In this document: piece after piece, positions 1-8,648 of the stretch
Position numbering within the stretch: the first letter of the stretch is position 1
Layout of the letters: every line of letters starts with the position of its first letter
Assembly: GCA_002784045.1 (NCBI GenBank)
Contig: PFJX01000134.1
Location: forward strand, 1-32,043
Reading direction: 5' to 3'
Source: Hydrogenophilales bacterium CG_4_10_14_3_um_filter_63_21
Lineage (GTDB): Bacteria > Pseudomonadota > Gammaproteobacteria > Burkholderiales > Thiobacillaceae
DNA: 32,043 bases
Position numbers and translations under genes: made by a program
Notes under the pieces: model-generated
Told to the model about the DNA's origin: nothing
The model's database searches: none
Seen by the model: the letters and a program-made list of their open reading frames with translations, nothing else

Positions 1-91
1 TGAGCGCGCCTTGCCAGGCAGCCCGAAAACCGCACACTTGGGCGCGTCCAACTGAGCTTTCTAGGTTAATGAATAACGCTCACCATTCAAG

Positions 92-150
92 GGCGGATGC
101 CCGAAGGGCGATCCGCCACGTAAATCGGCGGAACCGCTTCGCGTTCCGCC
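92..150. repeat. Two adjacent hairpins, REP-like or terminator
   Basis: Two inverted repeats lie just past the 3' end of the minus-strand GGDEF-EAL gene. The first pairs 92-98 with 111-117 (GGCGGAT/ATCCGCC) around an inner GCCC-GAA-GGGC hairpin. The second pairs 127-134 with 143-150 (GGCGGAAC/GTTCCGCC). Neither is followed by a real U-tract in the minus direction, so a REP-type repeat is as likely as a terminator. Positions 1-91 hold no gene that I can see. Confidence 0.5.
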
Positions 151-2412
151 TTACTTGGCTTCTCCCGCGCGCCAGCGCGCGATCCAGGTTTCCGCAGGTT
201 CCGGGCGGCCGTAGAGGTAGCCTTGATGGGTGACCTTGGCGCGGGCGTTGAGGAAGTCGGCTTGTGCTTCGGTTTCCACGCCTTCGGCGACGACTTTCAG
301 GTGCATGTGTTTGGCCACGGAAAGGATGGTTTCCACCAGGGCCGCGTCGTCGGGGTTGTCGGGCGCGTCCTGGACGAAGGTCTTGTCGATCTTCAGTTCG
401 TGGATCGGAAGGCGTTTCAGGTAGGCCAGTGAAGAGTAGCCAGTGCCGAAGTCGTCCACCGAGAAATGGATGCCGAGGGCCGCGAGTTCGCCCATCTTGG
501 CGACCACTTCGCCCAGGTTGTCGATCATCAGGCCTTCGGTGACTTCCAGGGTGAGTTGGCTGGGGTCGGCGCCGCTGCTGGCGAGGAGATCGCGAATCCA
601 GGGCACGAAGTCGGCGCGGCGGAAATGGCGCGGGCTGACGTTCACCGACAAGCGCAGCGGGTGGCCGGCCATGTTTTCGCGCGCCATCAGGGCACAGCTC
701 TCCGCCATGACCCAGATGCCAAGCTCGACGATGAGGTCGGATTCCTCGGCCAACGGGATGAATACGACTGGCGGCAGCAGGCCGCGCAGCGGATGTTGCC
801 AGCGCACCAGCACTTCCGCGCCCATCAGCCGGCCGTCGCCCTCAAGTTGTTCGCCGGGCCGCCCCAAGAACGACTTGGCCCTCTCGGGGGCACAGCCCTC
901 CACCTGCGGTTGCAGGTAGAGCCGCAGCTCGCCGGCGGGAATCGCGCTACGCAGTTCGCGTTCCACCTGGAAACGCTGTTCCGCCGATTCGCCCATGCTG
1001 CTTTCGAAAAATTCGCTCTGGTTGCCGCCGGCGGCCTTGGCACGGTGCAACGCGGTGTCGGCGCGGCGCAGGATGGTTTCCGATGTTTCCGCCAATTCCT
1101 CCGAGAACAGAGCAAGCCCCAGGCTGGCGGTGACCGTCACCTCTTCGTCGCCGATGCGGAGAGGGGCGCGTAGCGCCGTGTGAATTTTTTCCGCCACCAC
1201 CAGGGCACTCCGACTCGCCTTGATCATGTGCTGGCTGAGATCCGGCAGCAGCAGGGCGAATTCGTCGGCGGCCAGGCGAGCCAGGGTGTCGCCATCGCGC
1301 AGCAGGTCGGTGAGGCGCTCCCCCAGCGCTTGCAGCAGGGCGTCGCCGAAAGCATGGCCGCGCGCGTCGTTGATGGTCTTGAAGCGGTCGATGTTGAGCA
1401 AGATCAGCGCCTCTTGTTGCCCGGAACGGCGTCCGGCGGCCAGCAATTGCGCCAGGCGATCCAGCAGCAGGACCCGGTTGGGTAGGCCGGTGATGCCGTC
1501 GAAATAGGCGAGGCGATGGATTTCGGCGGCGCCGCGCTGCTTCTCCGCGATCTCGCGCTGCAACGCCTGATCACGGGTTTCCACCGCCTCCGCCATCCGG
1601 TTGAAGGCGTCAGCAAGGCGGCAAATCTCGTCCTCTCCGGTTTTCTCCATGCGCACGCCGTAGTCGCCCGCCGCAAGCTGTTCCGCTCCCGCCTGCAGCC
1701 GGGCCAGACGTCGCGTCACTAGACGGTCGAAGAGAAAGCCCAGGGCCAGGAACAGGATGGCGTAGCTGGCCAGACTCTTGAGCAACTGACCGCCCCAGAG
1801 TTCGTTGCGCCGCGTGTCCAGGCGCAGGGTGGGCATCTTGATGCTGACCACGCCGCGCAAGTCGCCCACCTGGTAGCCGTAAGCGCTGGTGTAGCGATCG
1901 CGAATGCTCTTCGGGGCGCTTTCCCGCGTACCGTGGCATTGCAGACAGTAGGGTTCGATCCAGATGGGCGCCGTGTAAAGGAGATAACTGACACCCTGGG
2001 CATCGGCAATGTTGCGTGTCCTGTCCCTGAGTTTTGGGTTGGCGCGATACAGGGCGATGTCTTCCATTTCGAAGCGGTCGGCGCGGTTGTTCGGGTTGCG
2101 CGGCTGGTCGGAGACGTTGTTGAACAGGATGCCGCTCTGGTTCCAGTTGGCGAAGTCGCGGGAGATGCGCGAGAAAGAATGCGCCGGCAGGAAGCCGACG
2201 GTCTTCTCGTTTACCGGCAGACCGCTGGCGACGAACTGCTGCTGATACACGCGCCGGGTCGCCATCATGTAGCCGTAGATGGTGCGCGCCTCGGCCTCGG
2301 TTTCCCGGCGTAGATCGGCGGTGAGTTTCTGGTAGCTGATATTCAGATCGATCACCAGCACCACGCTCATCAGCGCGCCCAGCAACAGCCAAATTTTGGT
2401 CTTGAGCTTCAT
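151..2412 (-). CDS. Haem-motif sensor HAMP-GGDEF-EAL protein (c-di-GMP)
   Basis: Membrane c-di-GMP signalling protein of 753 residues. An N-terminal membrane helix (about residues 6-26) is followed by a periplasmic Tll0287-like (DUF3365) sensor domain with a CLQCH haem-binding motif near residue 155. A second helix (about 215-235), a HAMP linker, a GGDEF domain (about 305-460) and an EAL domain (about 485-740) follow. The GGDEF signature is degenerate (AADEF), so cyclase activity is doubtful. The EAL domain reads EVL but keeps DDFGTGYSS and VAEGVE, so phosphodiesterase activity is plausible. The start is set at 2412 because its ATG overlaps the TGA of the upstream kinase gene (ATGA). An in-frame start seven codons earlier would overlap further. 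Coupling suggests that both proteins serve one signalling route, perhaps redox or ligand sensing through the haem. Domain calls are firm; ligand and output direction are inferred. Confidence 0.9.
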   Translation of the reverse strand: MKLKTKIWLLLGALMSVVLVIDLNISYQKLTADLRRETEAEARTIYGYMMATRRVYQQQFVASGLPVNEKTVGFLPAHSFSRISRDFANWNQSGILFNNVSDQPRNPNNRADRFEMEDIALYRANPKLRDRTRNIADAQGVSYLLYTAPIWIEPYCLQCHGTRESAPKSIRDRYTSAYGYQVGDLRGVVSIKMPTLRLDTRRNELWGGQLLKSLASYAILFLALGFLFDRLVTRRLARLQAGAEQLAAGDYGVRMEKTGEDEICRLADAFNRMAEAVETRDQALQREIAEKQRGAAEIHRLAYFDGITGLPNRVLLLDRLAQLLAAGRRSGQQEALILLNIDRFKTINDARGHAFGDALLQALGERLTDLLRDGDTLARLAADEFALLLPDLSQHMIKASRSALVVAEKIHTALRAPLRIGDEEVTVTASLGLALFSEELAETSETILRRADTALHRAKAAGGNQSEFFESSMGESAEQRFQVERELRSAIPAGELRLYLQPQVEGCAPERAKSFLGRPGEQLEGDGRLMGAEVLVRWQHPLRGLLPPVVFIPLAEESDLIVELGIWVMAESCALMARENMAGHPLRLSVNVSPRHFRRADFVPWIRDLLASSGADPSQLTLEVTEGLMIDNLGEVVAKMGELAALGIHFSVDDFGTGYSSLAYLKRLPIHELKIDKTFVQDAPDNPDDAALVETILSVAKHMHLKVVAEGVETEAQADFLNARAKVTHQGYLYGRPEPAETWIARWRAGEAK

Positions 2413-5102
2413 GGTGTTTCCCGCCGCGCCCACTTCAACACCGTTGCCAGCAATAAATCCGGGTCGATGGGTTTACTGAGCTGCTCGACCATGCCGGCTT
2501 GCCGGCATTTTTCGTATTCCTCCACCAGAGCGTGGCCAGTCTGGCCGACGATCGGCAGCCCCGGGTCGAGGGCATGAATCGCGCGGGTCGCTTCCAGGCC
2601 GTTCAGCACCGGCATCTGCACATCCATCAGCACCAGGTCATAAGCCCCCGGCCCCGCCGCGCGCACGGTGTCGACCGCTTGCTGCCCATCCGCGACCAAT
2701 TTCAGCGTGCAGCCTTCGTCGTCGAGCAAGCCTTGCAAAAGCATCTGGTTCACCGCGTTGTCCTCGGCGACCAGCAGTCTGAGGCCGCTCAGTTGCGGCA
2801 CCCGCTCAGCGGAAGTGGCGTTGGCAGCGGGGATGGCGGCAACCTCCGGCGCGGGCAAACAAGGCCAATGAACTCGGAAAGTGCTGCCAGCGCCGACCCG
2901 GCTTTCCACCGTGATGTTCCCCCCCATCAGTTCCACCAGGCGGTGGCTGATGGCCAGGCCGAGCCCGCTACCGCCGTAACGTCGGGTGGAGGTGTTGTCG
3001 GCCTGGGTGAAGGCGCTGAACAAGTGAGCCTGCTGTTCCGGAGTCAGGCCGATGCCCGTGTCGCGCACCGTGAACAGCAGATGCTCGCCTTCCCGCGTCG
3101 CATCGAGCGCTACCTGTCCGTGTTCGGTGAACTTGATTGCATTCGAAAGCAGATTCAGCAACACCTGCTGCAGCCGCACAGCATCGCCCACGCAGCGCTG
3201 TGGCAGGTCGGGCGACATTTCCAGGGTGAGGGTGATGCCACGGGCGGCGGCACGTTCGCGCAGCAGTTCCAGCGGCTCCCGCAGCACCCGTTCCAGCGCA
3301 AAAGGCAGCGCTTCGATCTTGAGTTGCCCGGCATCCAGCTTGGAGAAGTCGAGGATGTCGTTGATCACGCCGAGAAGCAGGCGGCCGGAGTCGATGATCT
3401 TGGCGAAGTACTCCTGCTCCCTGCCACGCCCCGCGCTTGCGCGCAGGCCGATCTGCGCGAAGCCCAGAACCCCATTCAACGGCGTGCGGATTTCATGGCT
3501 CATGTTGGCCAGGAACTCACTCTTCACCCGTGCCAGCCGTTCCGCTTCCTGGCGCGCGGCGACCAGCTCGACCGTACGGATCTGCACCTGCTCTTCCAGA
3601 TGATTGCGATATTCCGCCAGTTCCTGTTCCAGCACGCGCTGAGCGGTGATGTCGTGGCCGATGCAAAGCACCCCGATAGGGTGCTGCCGTACATCGAAAA
3701 TAACCTGGTTGGCCCAGCGCACCCAGACCCGGCGGCCCGCTTTGGTGACGTTCTCGTTCTCGCTGGCGGCATGATGCGGCGGGTCGGCCAGGATCCCGGC
3801 GATCAGGCCGGGGAGGTCGCGTCGACTGCCAGACTCGACCGCCGGGACGATGCTCCCCACCACCGGCTTGCCGAGAATTTCAGCGGCCGCATAACCAAAC
3901 AACCTCTCCGCGACTTCGTTGAAGTAAGTCACCGTGCCATCCGGCGCCAACCGCACAATGATCGCGTTGGCGTTGTCCACCAGCTCGCGGTATTTCGCTT
4001 CGCTCGCTTGCAAGGCCACCTCGGCCCGCTTGCGATCCATGATCTCGCGCTGAAGTTTGCGGTTGAAGGCGCGCACCCGGGCCACCAGCAACAGCGCGGC
4101 GAGCAGGCCGGCGAGCGCCGCAGGCAGTGCCCAGCGCACCCAGGCCGGGATTTCCGCCGGGTTCGGGTCATAGAGGAAACCGGTCAGATCGAAATCGGCG
4201 GGCATCTTGTTCTGGCCGGCATAAACCTCCACCACATGGCGCCAGCGGCCGCGGCTCATGTAGCCCGGCTCGACGATGTCCGGGCGGGTCAGTTCGCGAA
4301 TCTGCTCGGCCTCGAAGAGCAGATGCTCGCGCGATTTGTTCTGCGTGTTGTAGCGCGCCAGGATCAGATCGGCGGCCTCCTCCGGATGCGCCAGGGCATA
4401 GGCCCAGCCCTTGAGTGTGGCTTCGCGGAAAGCCTTCACGGTTTCCGGACGCCGCTGCACCACAGCCTCGCTAGTGAACAACAGATTGCCGAACAGATCG
4501 ATGCCGGCGGAACGCGGCGTCAGCAGAAGATATTCGTGTTCCCTGCCGCGAATCAAGAAAGGTTCGTTGGAAACGTAGATCGCCTTCGCGGCTTCCTGCC
4601 CCGCATCGAGGGAGGCCAGGGTCCAGTCGCTTTGTTCGATCAGCCTGATCTGCCTGGTGGGAAGGCCGGAAGCGCGCAGATAGGCTTCGATCTCGTCGCG
4701 GCTGTGTGTATCCACGGCAATCGGCTTGCCGGCGAGATCGTGGACACTTTCCACCCCGTTATGGCGCCGTGCCAGCAACGCAATCGGCGAGTGCTGCATC
4801 AGGGTGGCCAGCGCCACGACCGGCTTTCCACCCTGGTAGCGATCCACGACCAGCGCCGAGGTGCCGACGCCAAAATCCGCGCGGCCATCCAGCACCTCCT
4901 TCACCGCGTCGATGCCGGGGCCCCCTTCTCGAATCGCCACCTCCAGGCCGGCGGCGCGGTAGTAGCCCTGTTCCTCGGCCATGTAAAAAGCGGCGAATTC
5001 AAACTGATGCTTCCAGATCAACTGGACAGAAACCGCTTCGCCAGCCTGCGCCCCGGGCAGCGCCAGACAACACAAGGCCAGAAAAGAAAACAGCCGATTC
5101 AT
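2409..5102 (-). CDS. Hybrid histidine kinase with NMT1/THI5-like sensor
   Basis: Membrane sensor kinase of 897 residues. A signal peptide (about 1-20, ending AQA) leads into a periplasmic NMT1/THI5/SsuA-type solute-binding domain (about 24-310). A single membrane helix (about 325-345), a coiled linker, a PAS domain (about 365-485), a HisKA domain with the phospho-acceptor box NMSHEIRTPLNG, and a HATPase_c domain with DTGIGL and GGSGLGLAI motifs come next. A C-terminal receiver domain holds the phospho-acceptor aspartate in LMDVQMP and the lysine in LSKPID. There is no HPt domain, so phosphate must pass to a separate protein or the receiver acts internally. Such solute-binding modules usually recognise small amines, pyrimidines, sulfonates or nitrate-like ligands; the ligand here is unknown. 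It is the first gene of a two-gene unit with the c-di-GMP protein. No strong Shine-Dalgarno sequence is visible before the ATG. Confidence 0.92.
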   Translation of the reverse strand: MNRLFSFLALCCLALPGAQAGEAVSVQLIWKHQFEFAAFYMAEEQGYYRAAGLEVAIREGGPGIDAVKEVLDGRADFGVGTSALVVDRYQGGKPVVALATLMQHSPIALLARRHNGVESVHDLAGKPIAVDTHSRDEIEAYLRASGLPTRQIRLIEQSDWTLASLDAGQEAAKAIYVSNEPFLIRGREHEYLLLTPRSAGIDLFGNLLFTSEAVVQRRPETVKAFREATLKGWAYALAHPEEAADLILARYNTQNKSREHLLFEAEQIRELTRPDIVEPGYMSRGRWRHVVEVYAGQNKMPADFDLTGFLYDPNPAEIPAWVRWALPAALAGLLAALLLVARVRAFNRKLQREIMDRKRAEVALQASEAKYRELVDNANAIIVRLAPDGTVTYFNEVAERLFGYAAAEILGKPVVGSIVPAVESGSRRDLPGLIAGILADPPHHAASENENVTKAGRRVWVRWANQVIFDVRQHPIGVLCIGHDITAQRVLEQELAEYRNHLEEQVQIRTVELVAARQEAERLARVKSEFLANMSHEIRTPLNGVLGFAQIGLRASAGRGREQEYFAKIIDSGRLLLGVINDILDFSKLDAGQLKIEALPFALERVLREPLELLRERAAARGITLTLEMSPDLPQRCVGDAVRLQQVLLNLLSNAIKFTEHGQVALDATREGEHLLFTVRDTGIGLTPEQQAHLFSAFTQADNTSTRRYGGSGLGLAISHRLVELMGGNITVESRVGAGSTFRVHWPCLPAPEVAAIPAANATSAERVPQLSGLRLLVAEDNAVNQMLLQGLLDDEGCTLKLVADGQQAVDTVRAAGPGAYDLVLMDVQMPVLNGLEATRAIHALDPGLPIVGQTGHALVEEYEKCRQAGMVEQLSKPIDPDLLLATVLKWARRETP

Positions 5103-5264
5103 GGGTTTTGGAAACTCGACGCATCAAGGTGCTACTGCATCGGCATCCGGATCAAAAACTTGAGTGCTCGTTTATTTGTAGTGCTCGTTTCTTGTAAGCG
5201 GATCGGCAGCCGTGCTTAAACTTGGGGACTTCAGTTGACCGCCCCTTGGCTTCTATGAGGCCGC

Positions 5265-5290
5265 GTGGATGCGCTATCGCTTATCCACCC
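5265..5290. repeat. Short palindromic repeat copy (GTGGAT...ATCCAC)
   Basis: In the 258-base gap between the divergent kinase and cytochrome genes there is a unit of the form gtggatgcgct-at-cgcttatccac. A near copy occurs at 19546-19568. The ends are inverted (GTGGAT/ATCCAC), so each copy can fold. Nothing else coding is seen in 5103-5360. Confidence 0.45.
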
Positions 5291-5360
5291 GCGTGTTTCT
5301 TCGGCGCGATTTGCGGCTTCGGGCCAATTACTTCGCCAACTTCGCATTTCAGGACACCAC

Positions 5361-5744
5361 ATGAAAACTCTTGTTGCAGCGCTGCTCATGGGAATCGCTC
5401 TCCCCGCCTACGCCGACACCCCCGCGCAAATTCTCGACCGCCTGCAAACCGAGGCCGGCACGACGGCCTCGCGGGAACGCGGCAAGCAGCTTTATCACGG
5501 CAAGTTCAGGGGTGGCAAAACCGAGTCCTGCGCGACCTGCCATACCGTCAACCCCCAAGAGGCCGGCCGCCACGCGCGCACCAACAAAACCATCGAACCG
5601 CTGGCGCCAAGCGCTAACCGGGAACGCTTCACGGATCCGGAGAAGGTGGAAAAGTGGTTCAAGCGCAATTGCAACGATGTCCTGAGCCGCTCCTGCACGG
5701 CGCGGGAAAAGGCGGATTTTGCCGCCTATGTGATCGCGCAATGA
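5361..5744 (+). CDS. SHP-type one-haem cytochrome c (DUF1924)
   Basis: Periplasmic c-type cytochrome of 127 residues, with a signal peptide at about 1-18 (cleavage after AYA). The single haem motif is CATCH (near residue 55). The conserved TNKTIEPLAPSANRERFTD stretch and the KWFKRNCNDVLSRSC segment mark the DUF1924/sphaeroides haem protein (SHP) family. SHP proteins have a high-spin haem with an unusual, displaceable asparagine axial ligand and a disulfide between two downstream cysteines; both cysteines and asparagines are present. SHP genes often sit beside a dihaem cytochrome and a cytochrome b. Neither is here, so the redox partner is unknown. The ATG at 5361 is chosen over an upstream in-frame start because it begins the signal peptide and has AGGA a few bases upstream. 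Confidence 0.88.
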   Translation: MKTLVAALLMGIALPAYADTPAQILDRLQTEAGTTASRERGKQLYHGKFRGGKTESCATCHTVNPQEAGRHARTNKTIEPLAPSANRERFTDPEKVEKWFKRNCNDVLSRSCTAREKADFAAYVIAQ

Positions 5745-5791
5745 CTGCATGGGCACGCGCTTCAGCCTGACGATCATGGCCGGATGGCCAT

Positions 5792-5808
5792 CCGAGAAAA
5801 TGAAACCC
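5792..5808. repeat. 17-base dispersed repeat, copy 1
   Basis: The string ccgagaaaatgaaaccc occurs here and again at 10050-10066. Weaker similarity extends about 28 bases upstream (both begin with AGCCTGA and contain TGGCC). Both copies follow the 3' end of a plus-strand gene. Function unknown. Confidence 0.45.
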
Positions 5809-5871
5809 GCGGTTGTTTTTTGCTGAACGCAGCCGGCTTTGACGAGTAGTCGTTTGGTTTAATCTCGGCGC

Positions 5872-8532
5872 ATGCCAGCGTCAGCCGAACTTCCCCACGC
5901 CCTCAGCGCCAAGGCGGTGCTGGAAGCGCTCGCCAGCGACGCTGAAGCCGGGCTATCCAGCGAGGACGCGGGAAAGCGGCTGGCGCGCCATGGTCAAAAC
6001 GCCCTGCCCGAGCGGCCCCGCAAGCCAGACTGGCTACGTTTTCTTCTGCAATTCCACCAGCCCCTGATCTACATCCTGCTGGCTTCTGGCTTCACGACGG
6101 CGTTGCTGGGGGAATGGGTCGATTCCTCGGTGATCTTTGGCGTGGTGCTGATCAATGCCGTGGTCGGCTATTTGCAGGAAGCCAAGGCGGAAAACGCCCT
6201 GCTGGCCTTGAAGAAGCTACTGGCAGCGAGCGCGCGGGTAATTCGCGATGGCCGCAAGAGCACGATCAATGCCAATGAACTGGTGCCAGGCGACCTCGTG
6301 CTGCTCGATGCCGGCGACAAAGTGCCGGCGGATTTGCGCCTGTTGCGCTGCCACGAATTGCAAACCGACGAGGCCATGCTCACCGGCGAATCACTGCCCG
6401 TGGCCAAACAGGCCCATGCGCTGCCCGCCGATACCGTACTGGCCGACCGCCGCAACCTGGCCTGGTCCGGCACCTTGGTGACGCGGGGTTCCGGCCTCGG
6501 CGTGGTGGTGGCCACCGGTCTGGAGAGTGAAACCGGCCGCATTTCCGATCTGGTGGCGGGCGCGCCGGATCTTTCCACCCCGTTTACCCGCAAGATCGCG
6601 CGCATGAGCCAGGTGCTGCTCTGGCTCATCCTGGCGCTCGCGGCGCTCACCTTCGCCGTCGGCTGGTTGCGCGGCCAGCCGGCCATCGACATGCTCATGG
6701 CGGCGGTGGCGATGGCGGTCGGCGCGATTCCAGAAGGCCTGCCGGCGGCGGTGACCGTGGTCCTGGCGCTGGGGGTAAAACGCATGGCCGGCAAGCGCGC
6801 CATCATCCGCAAACTGCCTGCGGTCGAGACCCTGGGCGGGGTAACGGTGATCTGCACCGACAAAACCGGCACCCTCACCCAGAACCAGATGACCGTGCAG
6901 GCGCTGTGGTGCGCTGGCCGAGAATACCGCGTGAGCGGCGTGGGCTACGCGCCGGAAGGTGAAATTCTCGCCGCCGAACAGCCCGCCGACCTGGCCGGTG
7001 CCCTCTATGAAACCCTGCTGGCCGGCCTGTTGTGCAACGACGCCGCCCTGCACCAGGAAGGGGGTGAATGGCGCGGCTCCGGCGACCCCACTGAAATCGC
7101 CTTGCTGACCGTGGCCTACAAGGCCGGGATGGGCGCCGACCACCTCGCCGATCACCCACGCCTGTCAGTCTTGCCATTCGATTCCGAGCAGCAATACATG
7201 GCGACATCCCATGCGCGGGGTGATCAACGTCTGCTTTACGTCAAGGGCGCGCCGGAACGCCTGCTGGAACGCTGCGTAGCGCAACTCGATGGCGACGGCC
7301 GCGAGGCCCCCTTCGACCGGGCGGCGGCGGAAGCGGCGGCGGCGGACCTGGCGCGGCGCGGCCTGCGCGTGCTGGCCCTGGCGCGCAAGGGCGAGGTTGG
7401 CGCTGACCTGGGCCACCACCACGTCGCCGGCGGCCTGGTGTTTCTCGGCCTGCAAGCCCTGCTGGACCCACCGCGCCCGGAAGCCCTGCGCGCCGTCGCC
7501 GCCTGCCAGCGCGCCGGGATACAGGTCAAGATGATCACCGGCGACCATGCCCTTACCGCCGCCACCATCGCCGCCCAACTCGGTCTGGCGGAGGCCGGCC
7601 GGGTACTGACCGGGCGCGATCTTGCGCTGCTGGACGAAGCCGCCTTTGCCCGTGCCGCGCGGGAGTGCAGCGTGTTCGCGCGCGTGGAACCGGAACAGAA
7701 ACTCCACCTGGTGCACGCCCTGCAAGTGGCCGGCGAGGTGGTGGCGATGACCGGCGACGGGGTCAACGACGCGCCCGCTTTGAAATCCGCCGACATCGGC
7801 GTGGCGATGGGCAAGAACGGCACCGAAACCGCGCGCGAGGCCGCCGACATGGTGCTCACCGACGATAACTTCGCCACCCTGGTCGCCGCCGTCGAAGAAG
7901 GCCGCGGCGTATTCGACAACCTCACCAAGTTTGTGGTGTGGACCCTGCCCACCAACTTCGGCGAAGGCCTGGTGCTCACGGTCGCCATCCTGATGGGGTC
8001 CGCTTTGCCCATCACCCCTTTGCAAATTCTCTGGATCAACATGACCACGGCGGTGCTGCTGGGCCTCACCCTGGCATTCGAGCCGATCGAAGCCGGCGTC
8101 ATGAACCGCCCGCCACGCCGTCCCGATGCGCCCCTGCTCGACCGCCGCCTGGGATTTCGCATCCTGTTCGTCGGTTGCTTCATGGTGGCCGGCGCCTTTG
8201 GCCTGTTCGAATGGAAACTGGCGATGGGCGGCAGCCTGGAACAAGCCAGAACTGTCGCCGCCAACCTGTTCGTCATGGCGGAGATCGGATTTCTGTTCAA
8301 CTGCCGCTCCATGAGTCGATCTGCCTGGTCGCTCGGCCTGTTCAGCAACCCCTGGCTGCTGGCTGGCGTGGCCAGCATGTTGCTGCTGCAAGGCCTGTTC
8401 ACCTATCTGCCGCCCATGCAATCAGTCTTCGGCACCACCGCCCTGAGCCTGGAGGATTGGCTCTGGCTGCTTGCTGCCGCGACCGCCATTGCGCTGGCGG
8501 CAGGTCTGGAGAAGCGGCTGAACCCGATGTAG
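5872..8532 (+). CDS. Cation-translocating P-type ATPase (P2-like)
   Basis: Inner-membrane ATP-driven cation pump of 886 residues. An N-terminal cation-ATPase domain (about 8-75) precedes the first helix pair. The actuator TGES motif lies near residue 170. M4 carries AIPEGLP (near 285). The phosphorylation site is DKTGTLT (near 330), and the hinge motif GDGVNDAP lies near 630. A C-terminal cation-ATPase domain with several helices completes the pump. M6 reads LWINMTTAVLLGL: the asparagine of the Ca2+-ATPase site is kept, but the usual next aspartate is alanine. Calcium transport as in SERCA is therefore uncertain, and the ion cannot be assigned. The ATG at 5872 has no strong Shine-Dalgarno sequence. 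The gene stands alone between repeat sequences, and its stop codon lies inside a downstream inverted repeat. Confidence 0.92.
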   Translation: MPASAELPHALSAKAVLEALASDAEAGLSSEDAGKRLARHGQNALPERPRKPDWLRFLLQFHQPLIYILLASGFTTALLGEWVDSSVIFGVVLINAVVGYLQEAKAENALLALKKLLAASARVIRDGRKSTINANELVPGDLVLLDAGDKVPADLRLLRCHELQTDEAMLTGESLPVAKQAHALPADTVLADRRNLAWSGTLVTRGSGLGVVVATGLESETGRISDLVAGAPDLSTPFTRKIARMSQVLLWLILALAALTFAVGWLRGQPAIDMLMAAVAMAVGAIPEGLPAAVTVVLALGVKRMAGKRAIIRKLPAVETLGGVTVICTDKTGTLTQNQMTVQALWCAGREYRVSGVGYAPEGEILAAEQPADLAGALYETLLAGLLCNDAALHQEGGEWRGSGDPTEIALLTVAYKAGMGADHLADHPRLSVLPFDSEQQYMATSHARGDQRLLYVKGAPERLLERCVAQLDGDGREAPFDRAAAEAAAADLARRGLRVLALARKGEVGADLGHHHVAGGLVFLGLQALLDPPRPEALRAVAACQRAGIQVKMITGDHALTAATIAAQLGLAEAGRVLTGRDLALLDEAAFARAARECSVFARVEPEQKLHLVHALQVAGEVVAMTGDGVNDAPALKSADIGVAMGKNGTETAREAADMVLTDDNFATLVAAVEEGRGVFDNLTKFVVWTLPTNFGEGLVLTVAILMGSALPITPLQILWINMTTAVLLGLTLAFEPIEAGVMNRPPRRPDAPLLDRRLGFRILFVGCFMVAGAFGLFEWKLAMGGSLEQARTVAANLFVMAEIGFLFNCRSMSRSAWSLGLFSNPWLLAGVASMLLLQGLFTYLPPMQSVFGTTALSLEDWLWLLAAATAIALAAGLEKRLNPM

Positions 8533-8583
8533 CGCCGGCCCCCAGCCGGCTGTTTTGAAATGCCGGCTGGAAGCCGGCGCTAC
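8529..8583. repeat. REP-like imperfect palindrome, 22-base arms
   Basis: Arms at 8529-8550 and 8562-8583 pair at 20 of 22 positions around an 11-base loop. The cores are GTAGCGCCGGC and GCCGGCGCTAC, with CCAGCCGGC/GCCGGCTGG inside. The TAG stop of the ATPase gene (8530-8532) lies within the left arm. There is no T-tract, so this looks more like a REP or small mobile palindrome than an intrinsic terminator, although it may protect or end the upstream transcript. Confidence 0.7.
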
Positions 8584-8648
8584 ATGGCGATGTCCTGCGT
8601 CCGCCCGACCTACGTTAGCATCCAGCCAACTTTCCGTTGGAACCCCCC

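Noticed and set aside
2499-5219. Very long plus-strand open frame (about 900 codons) opposite the hybrid kinase
   Set aside because: It has no recognisable domain, is rich in H, Q, R and G, and mirrors the codon bias of the well-supported minus-strand kinase. Similar antisense frames opposite the regulator (14524-16026), the ATPase (26774-28486) and xfp (30513-31988) are rejected for the same reason.
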